In this document: in pieces, positions 1-8,476 of the stretch
How the letters are laid out: each line of letters begins with the position of its first letter
How positions within the stretch are numbered: position 1 is the first letter of the stretch
Assembly: GCA_903772945.1 (NCBI GenBank)
Contig: CAICTM010001256.1
Span: 1 to 32,980, forward strand
Length of the DNA stretch: 32,980 nucleotides
Source: Seminavis robusta
Taxonomy: Eukaryota; Bacillariophyta; Bacillariophyceae; Naviculales; Naviculaceae
Direction of reading: 5' to 3'
The notes under the pieces: model-generated
Told to the model about the DNA's origin: nothing
The model's input: only the letters and a program-made list of their open reading frames with translations
Databases searched by the model: none
Translations under genes and position numbers: made by a program

Positions 1-54
1 TTGTCGGGGCAGTGGCTAGGAGGGTTGCTGTTTTCTCGACTGCTCCCAGTTCAC

Positions 55-986
55 TTAAAATTTGGAATTGCAGGGTCGAGGAAAGCACTTTCTGTGAGGG
101 GCATGCAGTCATCATCACGGCATTGTAATGGGCATGACACGCACTTGACGTTGCTGCACTGCACTTACCGGGCAATGAGGATTTCAAAGAAGTTTTGAAT
201 CTGTTCAACCACTCCAGCGATTTCTACCTGGGTTGGGGGTCTTGGTAGGTTCCTAAAAACCACATCTCCGGAAGTTCTAACTTCGATGACTTGCTGCGTC
301 TCAGTGGTGGGACAGATGGTTTGGGTGATGCAGAGTATGGCTGCGAGGCCACCTGCACCGAGAACTGCCGCTGCTGAAGCTAGGGGCAGAGATACAAGGA
401 CTCCTTGCAAGAATCCTTTTTCGTGCCCCCGACTTACGCTCGTGTTGCTCGAGGTCAGGTTGTTGACATCAGAGCTCGTAAGTACTGTTACAAGGGAGTT
501 TCCCTCGTCGACGTGGTCCCCTGAATGATCCGTACCAATATCCGTGGCGCGCTGCCGTTCCTGTGCGGACGATTTCTCCATGACCGCGATTGCCGAAATA
601 CGATTTCTGCCTGCAAAGATGTTTTCCCTAGATTCCTTGATGGCTCGTCGCCCCCTTGTTGTCTCCCTCAAAAACCGCCGTTCCTGCTTTTGCGTCTTGG
701 TGATGTTGACCCCTCCGGCCGCGGCACGACCACGAGTTTCGCCCCTCGTCCCAGTTCGTTTGCCTTCTGGTCGAGCTCTCCTTCGTATTCGCTGCCTTCC
801 AGTAGTTACCACAGTGAAGTTACTACCAGTACCAGTACTGTTGGTACCCGTTCCCACATCCCTGAGTTGCATACCGGTACCGGTAGCTGCATATGCTCTA
901 GGTTTCTGACAACACATCAAAACGAAGAACAAAACGAGCAACGGAGCAAAGCGTCTGCTCCCGTAGCCGCAGCCAATCATCATCAT
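55..986 (-). CDS. Secreted/membrane protein of unknown function, possible 2-exon gene
   Basis: I do not recognise a family. The ATG at 984-986 (first of three Met codons) is preferred over an upstream Met because it puts a classic signal peptide first (MMMIGCGYGSRRFAPLLVLF, then a Cys pair and AYA). A Thr-Gly stretch encoded by ACCGGT repeats follows, then a basic Arg/Lys-rich middle and a hydrophobic helix (LPLASAAAVLGAGGLAAILC) near the C-terminus, so a single-pass or GPI-like membrane protein is possible. The frame runs to a TAA at 165-167, but that stop lies inside a consensus splice donor (GTAAGT, minus strand from 168). An acceptor (CCTCACAG) ending at 92 would give a 77-bp intron and a 12-residue tail ending at a TAA at 55-57. 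If unspliced, the gene ends at 165. The presence of a real gene is likely; the 3' end is uncertain. Confidence 0.5.
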
Positions 987-1073
987 CTTGATTCTTCGTT
1001 GGTATGGTTGATAGTTGATATTTGATACCTCAAGAAGAACGCTGTGCATGAAACAATTGCCCGCTATCCCATA

Positions 1074-1088
1074 CTAGCTAGCTAGCTA
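1074..1088. repeat. CTAG tetranucleotide run
   Basis: CTAGCTAGCTAGCTA lies just upstream of the left-edge gene. The same self-complementary run recurs in other gaps of this window (about 4925, 17560, 21663, 23988 and 29508). Confidence 0.8.
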
Positions 1089-1189
1089 ATAATAGTTGGG
1101 TCCATAAATTTGGAGCTCCGAGGCGTTTTGGAGGTGCGCGGCCCAAAGTTTTCGAGCCAGATCACGACTCCCACGGCTTTCGAGCAAAG

Positions 1190-1218
1190 TACTAGACTAG
1201 TACACTACTAGTCTAGTA
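1190..1218. repeat. Perfect 13-bp inverted repeat with 3-nt loop
   Basis: The arms TACTAGACTAGTA (1190-1202) and TACTAGTCTAGTA (1206-1218) are exact reverse complements separated by CAC. It can form a hairpin in DNA or RNA. No known element is recognised. Confidence 0.8.
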
Positions 1219-1637
1219 GTAGTCTGGAGCCAGATACCGTACCGTAGTCAGTCGGCAGCCGAAAGCCAGAACCCTTTTGGATTACTCACTCTGTACTGTA
1301 CACGTGTTCTCTTCCACTTGAAGCTCGATAAATCCTGTTCAGCTGTCCCTCCTATTAACACACAATTAGCACACATAGACTTATTTGTAGGGCTACTTCT
1401 TCTCCTCTTGAGTACTCAGTAATTAGTACTCAGTAAAGGATTTACTGGAAGTGGGTTTAATCAATTCAAGCAGGACACGGTTTCGCTACGGCTTCGTTCG
1501 TACGGTACCGCTACGTATTGTGCAATGTTCAGGAGGGGGTTTAAAGTAGGACGATTATCTGTGTTTGTGGAAAAGGCTTTGTTTTGGTGACGGGATACCA
1601 TCGAGCGCATTGATTGCCATGGGCATGAAATGCACGC

Positions 1638-4600
1638 TCAACCATCTACCCGCATGACACCATGTCCTCCCATCAAATTCTTCACAAGTTCTACGACTTC
1701 CTCAGGATATCCAGCCTTTTCTACCTTGACAACCGGGATACCTTCTGCACGCAGACGGTTGGCAATTGCTGCTGCTGAGAGCTCTTGCAGGGTCTTGCCC
1801 CCAAATGCCGACTGTACGGATTCGTGGCACAAGGGAGGAAGACGAGACAGCTGCAGATACAGGCGGTCACGAGAGGTCAAGGTGTATTCTTTCTTGGACG
1901 CAAAGACTCCTTTGACATCCTCCGCTTTCTCATCCTTTGTGAGCTCCTCGTTCGTTTTCAAGGCCTCGTGATCCTCCTGGAAGTTGACCAGCTTTGCAAT
2001 CGCGTCAATTGTGCTGCCCACTGATGCCGTGACAGATACGACATTGCTCGATTGAAAGAGTGATGCTCGGATGGATTCAGTCACACTGGCTGCAATAGAT
2101 GCCAGCTGGCCCACTCCACCCAGCAATATCAATTGTCCATCTTCTTGGAAACACTCTTTGGACCGGTCCACCAAGGTCTGAATGGACCCGCCTCCTCGTA
2201 CTTTGCACATGACCAGGACAACACCCAATTTCTTCAATATCTCAAGTGCCGCTCGCATTCGATGCTCCTCGTTGCTTCGGTATCCTGCATCGGCAATGAG
2301 AAAGAGCATGTGGACACCCTTATCAGCTGACAAACCGGCTGTTTTCATGTCGTCAATAAACTTTTCCAAGGCTTGGGGAATGTCCTCCGGCTCGTCTCCT
2401 CCTCCCTGACAGACGAGCTGGGTATTGACGAATTCCGTCAGAGCGGTCATGTTCTCTGGGTGGTGGCGATTCGTAGTGTTCAAGTATCCCGTGCTCTTTG
2501 GTTGGGGATCTGTGCTTACATTGACCGGATCCCAATATCCCATAAAATTGACCGCGGTGACGGGCGCGAGCTCTTGGAATGTGGAAATGAGCTTAAGGGC
2601 CCCTTTCTTACATCCCTCGATCTCTCCTCCCATGCTTCCGGTGCAATCCAGGACAACCCCCAGCGTCAGCGGTTGTCGTGCTTTGATCCGGTCATATATT
2701 GTCGTGTTGAGCGAAAGTTGCACCGTTCCAGTCGGCGCCGCCACAAGCTTGGAAGTTGCATGGACACGTAGCGTAATGTCCCTTTCCTGTAATTCCTTCA
2801 AGACGTGTTCGTCGAGCTCCAGATCTCTTGACGAGAGCACAATGACATCCTCCTTGGATTTGTCTTCCTTGCGCAGGTTATTGTTTAGGATTTCCTCAAC
2901 CGCCATGAATCCTTGCTCTCCGTCCACCAGGAACTTGGATTGGACCAAGACTTGGTTGAGCAGATCGATGCAGTTTCCCGTCGTGGAAACATCATGAACT
3001 TCGCCAGCAAGACTCAAACGACTGTTTTCCACACTAGCGGCCACTAGGATGGCACACACAATGTTGTCGCGATCGGCTCCCACGCAGGTGACCAGAACGG
3101 GTCTGTCGGTTTCTGGACAGCGTAACTTGTCCAGCGTAGCCTGGACCATGCTGGCTTGTAGTTGAAGCTCAATGGCAGCCAATTCATCATCTTTGTCATC
3201 GTCACCACCAATACCAACCCAATTGGATATCAATTCCTGAATGGATTCCATCGGTATGGCCTTGTCCGGATCCAAATGGCGCTTGGCAATGAGTCTGAGT
3301 GTGCGTGCATCGCCGTGTTTGCGCGCCAATAGTTCCAACACCTTGAGATCTCCCACTTTAGCTCTCCGTATCATTTTGAACGTGATTGAAGTCTTGTCAA
3401 TCTGGTAGGACGACGCGACAAGGAATCCCTGTTGACGTGCATGATTGTTGAGCAACTGTCGGTGTTTGCGAATAGATGTTTGCAACTGCTGTATGAGCGC
3501 CTGTCCCTTTTCAATGTTGCCTTTGTGTATGATATCGGGAAGTGCCTTGAGTGCGTCCATCGCCCTGACGAAACGAGAATCAGTTTTTGCGGCTGTCTCG
3601 GTTCTTTGCCAAATCAGGATTTCTGCGAGACTATTGGCAAGTTTTCGCTGCCACGATGCCCGTGTGTTGCTGCCTCGTTGGTTGTGAGGGATCATGACAT
3701 GAATGGTGCTCAAGATCTCTTGGTGTTCGCCCTGATTAGGATTATCGTCGTCCTCGTGTTTGCCTTTGTTGATGAGGTGCAAATCTTGATCAAGCTGTTG
3801 GGCAGCCAGTCGGAGTGCCAATTCCAGGAGTTCGTTGGTATGATTGTTTTGAATGGCAAAATTCTGAACGGCCGGCACCAGCTTGTCTGCAAATGTTTCT
3901 GGAGGATCGACCGTGACCTCCATCATGGCTCCGGTAGCAAGCACAATGGGTGGTACAAGGACAAACTTGGCCTGAACCAAGGTTGCCATCGTGAGGTGCT
4001 CCATAATGGCACAAAGATCTCTGGTCCCGCCAATCTTGGCTGCCAGTCGGATCATGGCGCCGACAGCTTGGTATGCCAGCTGAGCTTGCTTTTGTTCCTC
4101 AGTCTTGAGGACTCGTTGAGCCTGCTGACCAGTAGTGCCTGTGTCATCATTGGCAGGCTTGTGCAGTTGCCAAAAGCGATGAAGGGTGAGGAAAGTAACA
4201 TAGAAGATGAGGCGTTCCCCATCTCCCACAGCATCCGGTTTGGTTCTACCGGTACCGGTACCGGTACCAGTACCAGTAGTGTTTGAGGTATCATTGGTTA
4301 GCAATGCCAACACCTGAGCCTTGGCTTCAGGAGCCTTTGCATGGTACCTTCTTAGAAGTGTTGTGAGTGTAAATATGGTCCAAGCATCTTTGCACGTTGT
4401 ACCGGTACCACCCTTCTCTAGGCCAGCCTTGGCAATGATGGCAATGAGTCGGTTAACGAGTCCCGCTAGTTTGGCAATGTCCTTGGTAGAGGAAGGTCGT
4501 GGAAACAACGTGTACTCGTGAAGAGCCTCGTGCAAGTCGGTCGCCTCTTGGCTTTTCTGAACGGCTTGCATCGTCTTGAGTGCAACACTTACTGGAACTC

Positions 4601-4829
4601 CACTAGCGCTGACAGGAACTTCAGCTGCTTCGCTTCGCTGCTCCATGCCTGATAAGACGGCCTTCAAAAAAGATCCTCCTGAGTTTGGATCTGCCGGAGT
4701 TGTATCCGTAGTATCCGCAGCTGGAGCTGGCGCTTCCTCCACCTCCATGGCGGTAGGATCAGTAGTGACAGGCAGCTGAGGTGGAGGCGCTGATGCCACT
4801 GCGCTGTGGATTTCGAGCAGAGTCAACAT
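1638..4829 (-). CDS. von Willebrand factor A (VWA) domain protein
   Basis: A single uninterrupted frame of 1063 residues from the ATG at 4827-4829 (context GACCATG). The frame stays open about 31 codons further upstream but without an ATG. The N-terminal two thirds are predicted mostly helical with no recognised domain and include a Thr-Gly run (about residues 184-195) encoded by ACCGGT repeats. A VWA domain starts near residue 720: LTLGVVLDCTGSMGG holds the metal-binding (MIDAS) motif as D728-x-T-G-S, a DxTxS variant. The GGGDEPEDIPQALE segment and LFLIADAGY strand fit VWA domains of the vWKA/alpha-kinase-associated type. No kinase domain follows; the C-terminus is a short helical tail. VWA domains of this kind usually bind protein partners through a divalent metal. 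There is no signal peptide, so a cytosolic role is inferred. Confidence 0.85.
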   Translation of the reverse strand: MLTLLEIHSAVASAPPPQLPVTTDPTAMEVEEAPAPAADTTDTTPADPNSGGSFLKAVLSGMEQRSEAAEVPVSASGVPVSVALKTMQAVQKSQEATDLHEALHEYTLFPRPSSTKDIAKLAGLVNRLIAIIAKAGLEKGGTGTTCKDAWTIFTLTTLLRRYHAKAPEAKAQVLALLTNDTSNTTGTGTGTGTGRTKPDAVGDGERLIFYVTFLTLHRFWQLHKPANDDTGTTGQQAQRVLKTEEQKQAQLAYQAVGAMIRLAAKIGGTRDLCAIMEHLTMATLVQAKFVLVPPIVLATGAMMEVTVDPPETFADKLVPAVQNFAIQNNHTNELLELALRLAAQQLDQDLHLINKGKHEDDDNPNQGEHQEILSTIHVMIPHNQRGSNTRASWQRKLANSLAEILIWQRTETAAKTDSRFVRAMDALKALPDIIHKGNIEKGQALIQQLQTSIRKHRQLLNNHARQQGFLVASSYQIDKTSITFKMIRRAKVGDLKVLELLARKHGDARTLRLIAKRHLDPDKAIPMESIQELISNWVGIGGDDDKDDELAAIELQLQASMVQATLDKLRCPETDRPVLVTCVGADRDNIVCAILVAASVENSRLSLAGEVHDVSTTGNCIDLLNQVLVQSKFLVDGEQGFMAVEEILNNNLRKEDKSKEDVIVLSSRDLELDEHVLKELQERDITLRVHATSKLVAAPTGTVQLSLNTTIYDRIKARQPLTLGVVLDCTGSMGGEIEGCKKGALKLISTFQELAPVTAVNFMGYWDPVNVSTDPQPKSTGYLNTTNRHHPENMTALTEFVNTQLVCQGGGDEPEDIPQALEKFIDDMKTAGLSADKGVHMLFLIADAGYRSNEEHRMRAALEILKKLGVVLVMCKVRGGGSIQTLVDRSKECFQEDGQLILLGGVGQLASIAASVTESIRASLFQSSNVVSVTASVGSTIDAIAKLVNFQEDHEALKTNEELTKDEKAEDVKGVFASKKEYTLTSRDRLYLQLSRLPPLCHESVQSAFGGKTLQELSAAAIANRLRAEGIPVVKVEKAGYPEEVVELVKNLMGGHGVMRVDG
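4247..4278. repeat. ACCGGT/ACCAGT hexanucleotide repeat inside the VWA gene
   Basis: Four near-perfect TACCGG units followed by TACCAG variants, read as a Thr-Gly run in the VWA protein. The hexamer is its own reverse complement. Confidence 0.85.
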
Positions 4830-5451
4830 GGTCAAAGCTTCAAGTCGTCTTTCTTTAGAAGCAAGTGTGCAATAGGAATCATCAATCTGCTGCTGGAAAG
4901 GATATGCAAGTCTGGCCAACAATACTAGCTAGCTAGTGCAATCGCGCAGAACCCTGAGCTTTTTGAAAAATAAGCCGTTTAGGCCATTTGATACAGGAAA
5001 CGTCCAGGCACCAAGGTTGGCAATACCAACCGATTTGTGAGCTACAGTACATGTATTCTGTTCATCATGCTATCGGCATCTTACATCCAGACATACTAGT
5101 ACACATATCCTTGTCTGCCACTGGAAGATACAAACCCGCATTGACTTGACTGAGGCCAACGGTACCAAGCAAGCAAGCGAAGGGGTTGTTGTAGTTGTTG
5201 TCGCGCACACATGATTGTTGTGGGTTTCAGTGAACAGCAATAATTGAAAATATTCTCTCTATACAAGTTTCTTATTCTGTGCGTATGACACGTGGTACAA
5301 GCAAGCAAGCTTGGCTGACTGAGCCTAGCCAGCTGTACAGAGCAGGAAGCAACGGCTACTGCTCGCTGTGCCTTCCCGCTGCCCGCAGTGGTTGTTTCTT
5401 CCGCCCGTCTCCTCTCCTTGACGTTTATCAGTTGCTTCGAGCGCAGCAAGC
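4830..5451. other. Intergenic gap, presumed promoter of the VWA gene
   Basis: No gene supported. It contains CTAGCTAGCTAG at about 4925-4937, scattered GCAAGCAAGC words and a 3' side for the Ser-rich gene. An open frame at 5096-5539 overlaps the Ser-rich gene and has no coding character that I can see. Confidence 0.5.
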
Positions 5452-5808
5452 TTAGAATTGCTGGGTAGCTTTCCTCCTTCCAGCACTGGTCCTGGAGGAT
5501 CCCTTGGTAGGCTTTACGACGAGATACATTTGAGGACACAGAAATCCCATTTCTCGGGAGCGTTCTTCTAGATGCCTGCGTGCATGCACCTTGACTTGAA
5601 AGTCTTCCATCACACTACTGGATTGCCTCGAACGACGGCTCTTCCTCCTAGTACCGGTGCCGGTACTGGTACTGGTACTGCTACTGGTATGACTGCTAGA
5701 TGAAGAGGACGTTGTACTGTCGGACGAACTGCTGGTGCGTGGTCGATTGGGACGGAGCGAGCTGGTGGTGGGGCTGACGGCAACGGCGATCTTGTTTTCA
5801 CGGCACAT
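5452..5808 (-). CDS. Small Ser-rich basic protein, function unknown
   Basis: A 118-residue frame from the ATG at 5806-5808 (AACATGT). The first half is a Ser/Thr tract ending in a Thr-Gly run coded by ACCGGT-like repeats, then a basic RRKSRRSRQSSS stretch. The second half (SVMEDFQVKVHARRHLEERS) looks like ordinary helical protein. Past CPQMYLVV the composition becomes less protein-like, and a possible splice donor (GTCGTAAAG, about 5513-5521) lies there, so the true 3' end may be in a further exon. No family recognised. The low-complexity half could also be an untranslated leader with fortuitous coding; confidence is modest. Confidence 0.4.
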   Translation of the reverse strand: MCRENKIAVAVSPTTSSLRPNRPRTSSSSDSTTSSSSSSHTSSSTSTSTGTGTRRKSRRSRQSSSVMEDFQVKVHARRHLEERSREMGFLCPQMYLVVKPTKGSSRTSAGRRKATQQF

Positions 5809-6561
5809 GTTGCTTGCTTGGCTGGTTGGCTATTACGGGCTAGTAGTGATCGGAAGGAGCGGTTGTATTATTGCTGTTTGCAATGTCTCTGTTTGCATTT
5901 TATGAAACTTCGATTGATTCCAAGAGGGATATTCCATACCGGTACTGATGTGGTCTATGCTAGCTAGCATTCTTTCGTCCTGTTTTGTCAACTCCGACGA
6001 GAAGCCCAGCCAATGGTGTCCGTAGAGACAAAAGAGTTCATCCTTTTGCTGAATTTTGTGAGTATCGAGACGACTCGACTCCCATTTTTGAATAGAGTAC
6101 TGGCCATCAAGTTGTCTGGCTAGATATCTAGTAGTATTTCAAGACTGTAGACAACTACAAAAGTTGCACTGATGACAGCAAGTCAAGTGAATTGTCGAAG
6201 CGGACGCCAAAAAAGAAGAGCATGAAGAAAATTGAAGACAAAAATGTGGCTGACTTTGGCACGACGTGCTACCAGTAGCGTGAGATGTACAAGTATTGTG
6301 AATGATCAATCGAATCTTCAAACATTCGTTCTCGCACTAAAAAAACGTGAAAGTAAGAATATGTCTCTTCCATGTCACAGGACTAAATCTCGAATTAACG
6401 AGCAGAGAACTATTGATTTATCGACGTAAACGATCTTTATATCATTGAGTGTCGTAAGACGTCCTATAATTCAATAATGCCTTTTGCTGGAGAAAACCGA
6501 GCCACCCACACCCCCACACCTCACAAATCAGCTTTTGCTCTTTTGATGTTGACCGTTGACC
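5809..6561. other. Divergent intergenic gap (Ser-rich gene / monooxygenase)
   Basis: No gene supported. Both flanking genes read outward, so promoters for both should lie here. A palindromic TACCGGTA (about 5938) and TAGCTAGC (about 5960) are present. The 250 bp before the monooxygenase are AT-rich. Confidence 0.5.
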
Positions 6562-8476
6562 ATGGCGAACGAAGATCGAAATGACGACATGAGCCGCCGC
6601 CGCGTAGCGATTCTCGGCGCAGGTCCTTCTGGACTCTCGTCTCTGCACTCTTTCTACACGGCTGCTTCTACTACTAGTAGTAGTAGTACTGTCATTCCCG
6701 AGATCATTTGCTACGAGAAGCAGGCAGAATGGGGAGGCTTGTGGAATTACAGCTGGAGAACTGGGCTAGATGAGACGGGAGAACCAGTACACGCTAGTAT
6801 GTACAGAAATCTATGGAGTAACTCTCCTAAAGAGTGCATCGAATAGTAAGTTGCAAGCAATGTCATTCACAACCATGTTGACTATAGCTACCACTAGCTA
6901 TCCTTCTGTGACTTACGGTGTACTGTTCACCACTCTTTGGTTCAACGGTACGATCCATTTTTCAGTCCCGACTATCCATTTGAAACACACTTTAACAAGC
7001 CCATTGGATCTTATCCCCCACGCGCCGTCATTGCCGACTACCTCAAGGGACGAGTTACCCATATTCCCAAACGATGGGTCAAGTTCCGCCATGTCGTCCG
7101 CAGAGTCACCTACCACGAAGACATTCAAAAGTTTGACATTGTGGTACAGGATCTTGCCAACAACGTACAAGTCAATGATCACGTAGACCATGTCATTGTG
7201 GCCACGGGACACTTCTCCACACCCAACATGCCATACTTTCAAGGAATGGACACTTTTGATGGAAAAGGACGCATCTTGCACTCCCACGACTTTAGAAATG
7301 CGGCTGACTTCAAGGACCTACATGTACTTATTGTGGGAGCTAGCTACTCGGCAGAAGATATTGGATCACAATGCTACAAGTATGGAGCCAAGTCCGTCAC
7401 GGCGTCTTATCGGTGAGTTCTTGAGTTGAATCACAATACATGAATGACAGTGTCTGCATTCGAATGGGTTGCAAGCAGTTGCTTTGTGGTTGCACTCATA
7501 CTGATCGTTTTGTTTGCTCACTCATTCATTCAATGCATACCGTACCGTAGGACAAGACCAATGGGTTTCAAGTGGCCCAAAAACTGGGAAACCAAACCAC
7601 TCGTAACCAAGGTGCAGGGAACTACCGTACACTTCAAAGATGCATCGTCCAAAGACGTTGATGCCATTATTCTCTGCACCGGATACCAACATTCCTTTCC
7701 ATTCCTAGATGAACCCATCAAACTACAAGGTGAAAACAAAATATGGCTCCCACAACTATATCAAGGAGTGGCATTCGAAAACAATCCACGGATACACTAC
7801 CTTGGAATGCACCAGCAGTATTTCAGCCTCACTTTATTTGACGCACAGGCATGGTGGAGTCGGGATGTCATTCTAGGCAAAATACAAATACCAAATACCA
7901 TTCAAGAACGAAAAGAACACTCTGCAAAGTGGACACAACGACATGACACACTCATCACCGACAAGGACAAGGTTTGGTTCCAAGGAGACTATATCAAATC
8001 ACTCATTCAACAAACTGACTATCCTGACCTTGATGTTGAAGCCGTCAATAAAATATTTGTCGAATGGGAACATCACAAGCACCAAGATATCATGGGGTAC
8101 CGAAACAACGCATACAGATCTGTTGTCACAAACACACTCTCACCCCACTTCACCACTCCATGGATCAAGGCAATGGATGATTCCATGCCATACTTTTTGA
8201 GTCATTGCAAACAAGCAAACACCACCACCAACGACGACGACGACAGCAATCATCGCCAAGATGCAGACACTGCTGACTATCGTGGTGCTGACGCCAGGCC
8301 TGCTAGGTCCACTAGTCCTATGCCTTTTGCCAGGCACCTCAACATTCTCAACAAGAAACCACAAAAGTCCCCTCGACAAGTAAGTCACTAGGCTACAGTA
8401 CTAGTAGAAACCAGCTCGCTAGCCACCAAATCTATCAGAGGGACGATTTTCCTCTTTTTTTCAGTCTAGTCTGTAG
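6562..8476 (+). CDS. Flavin-containing monooxygenase (FMO), 4 exons
   Basis: Proposed exons 6562-6845, 6966-7412, 7551-8379 and 8465-8476 give 523 residues, a normal FMO length. The start ATG sits in ACCATGG; the frame upstream has no ATG. Introns are GTAAGT...TTTTTCAG (120 bp), GTGAGT...CCGTAG (138 bp) and GTAAGT...TTTTTTTCAG (85 bp), all restoring phase. The first join recreates SPKECIEYPDYPF, as expected for FMOs. Motifs: FAD-binding GAGPSG (G20-x-G22-x-x-G25), RILHSHDF resembling the FMO-identifying FxGxxxHxxx(F/Y) region, NADPH-binding VGASYSA (G219), and ILCTGY near the start of the last third. FMOs oxygenate N- or S-containing small molecules using NADPH and O2. If the last intron is not removed the protein ends at a TAG at 8389-8391; spliced, it ends in SSL. 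Family call is firm, substrate unknown. Confidence 0.9.

Larger units (their letters stand above)
987..1637. other. Intergenic gap with palindromic repeats
   Basis: No convincing gene. This is the 5' side of the left-edge gene and the 3' side of the VWA gene. It holds a CTAG tetranucleotide run at 1074-1088, a perfect 13-bp inverted repeat at 1190-1218, and a direct repeat of AGTACTCAGTAA around 1408-1436. Confidence 0.6.

Noticed and set aside
3432..4286. Plus-strand frame, 284 codons
   Set aside because: Antisense of the VWA gene, which has recognisable motifs and an uninterrupted frame on the minus strand.
4923..5105. Upstream first exon for the VWA gene (ATG at about 5094 with a GTAAGA donor, acceptor TTTCCAG at about 4878)
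   Set aside because: The join puts an immediate stop in frame, so the internal ATG at 4829 is preferred.
5096..5539. Minus-strand frame, 147 codons, overlapping the Ser-rich gene
   Set aside because: Begins inside the Ser-rich gene in another frame and shows no domain; at most a spliced 3' extension that I cannot support.
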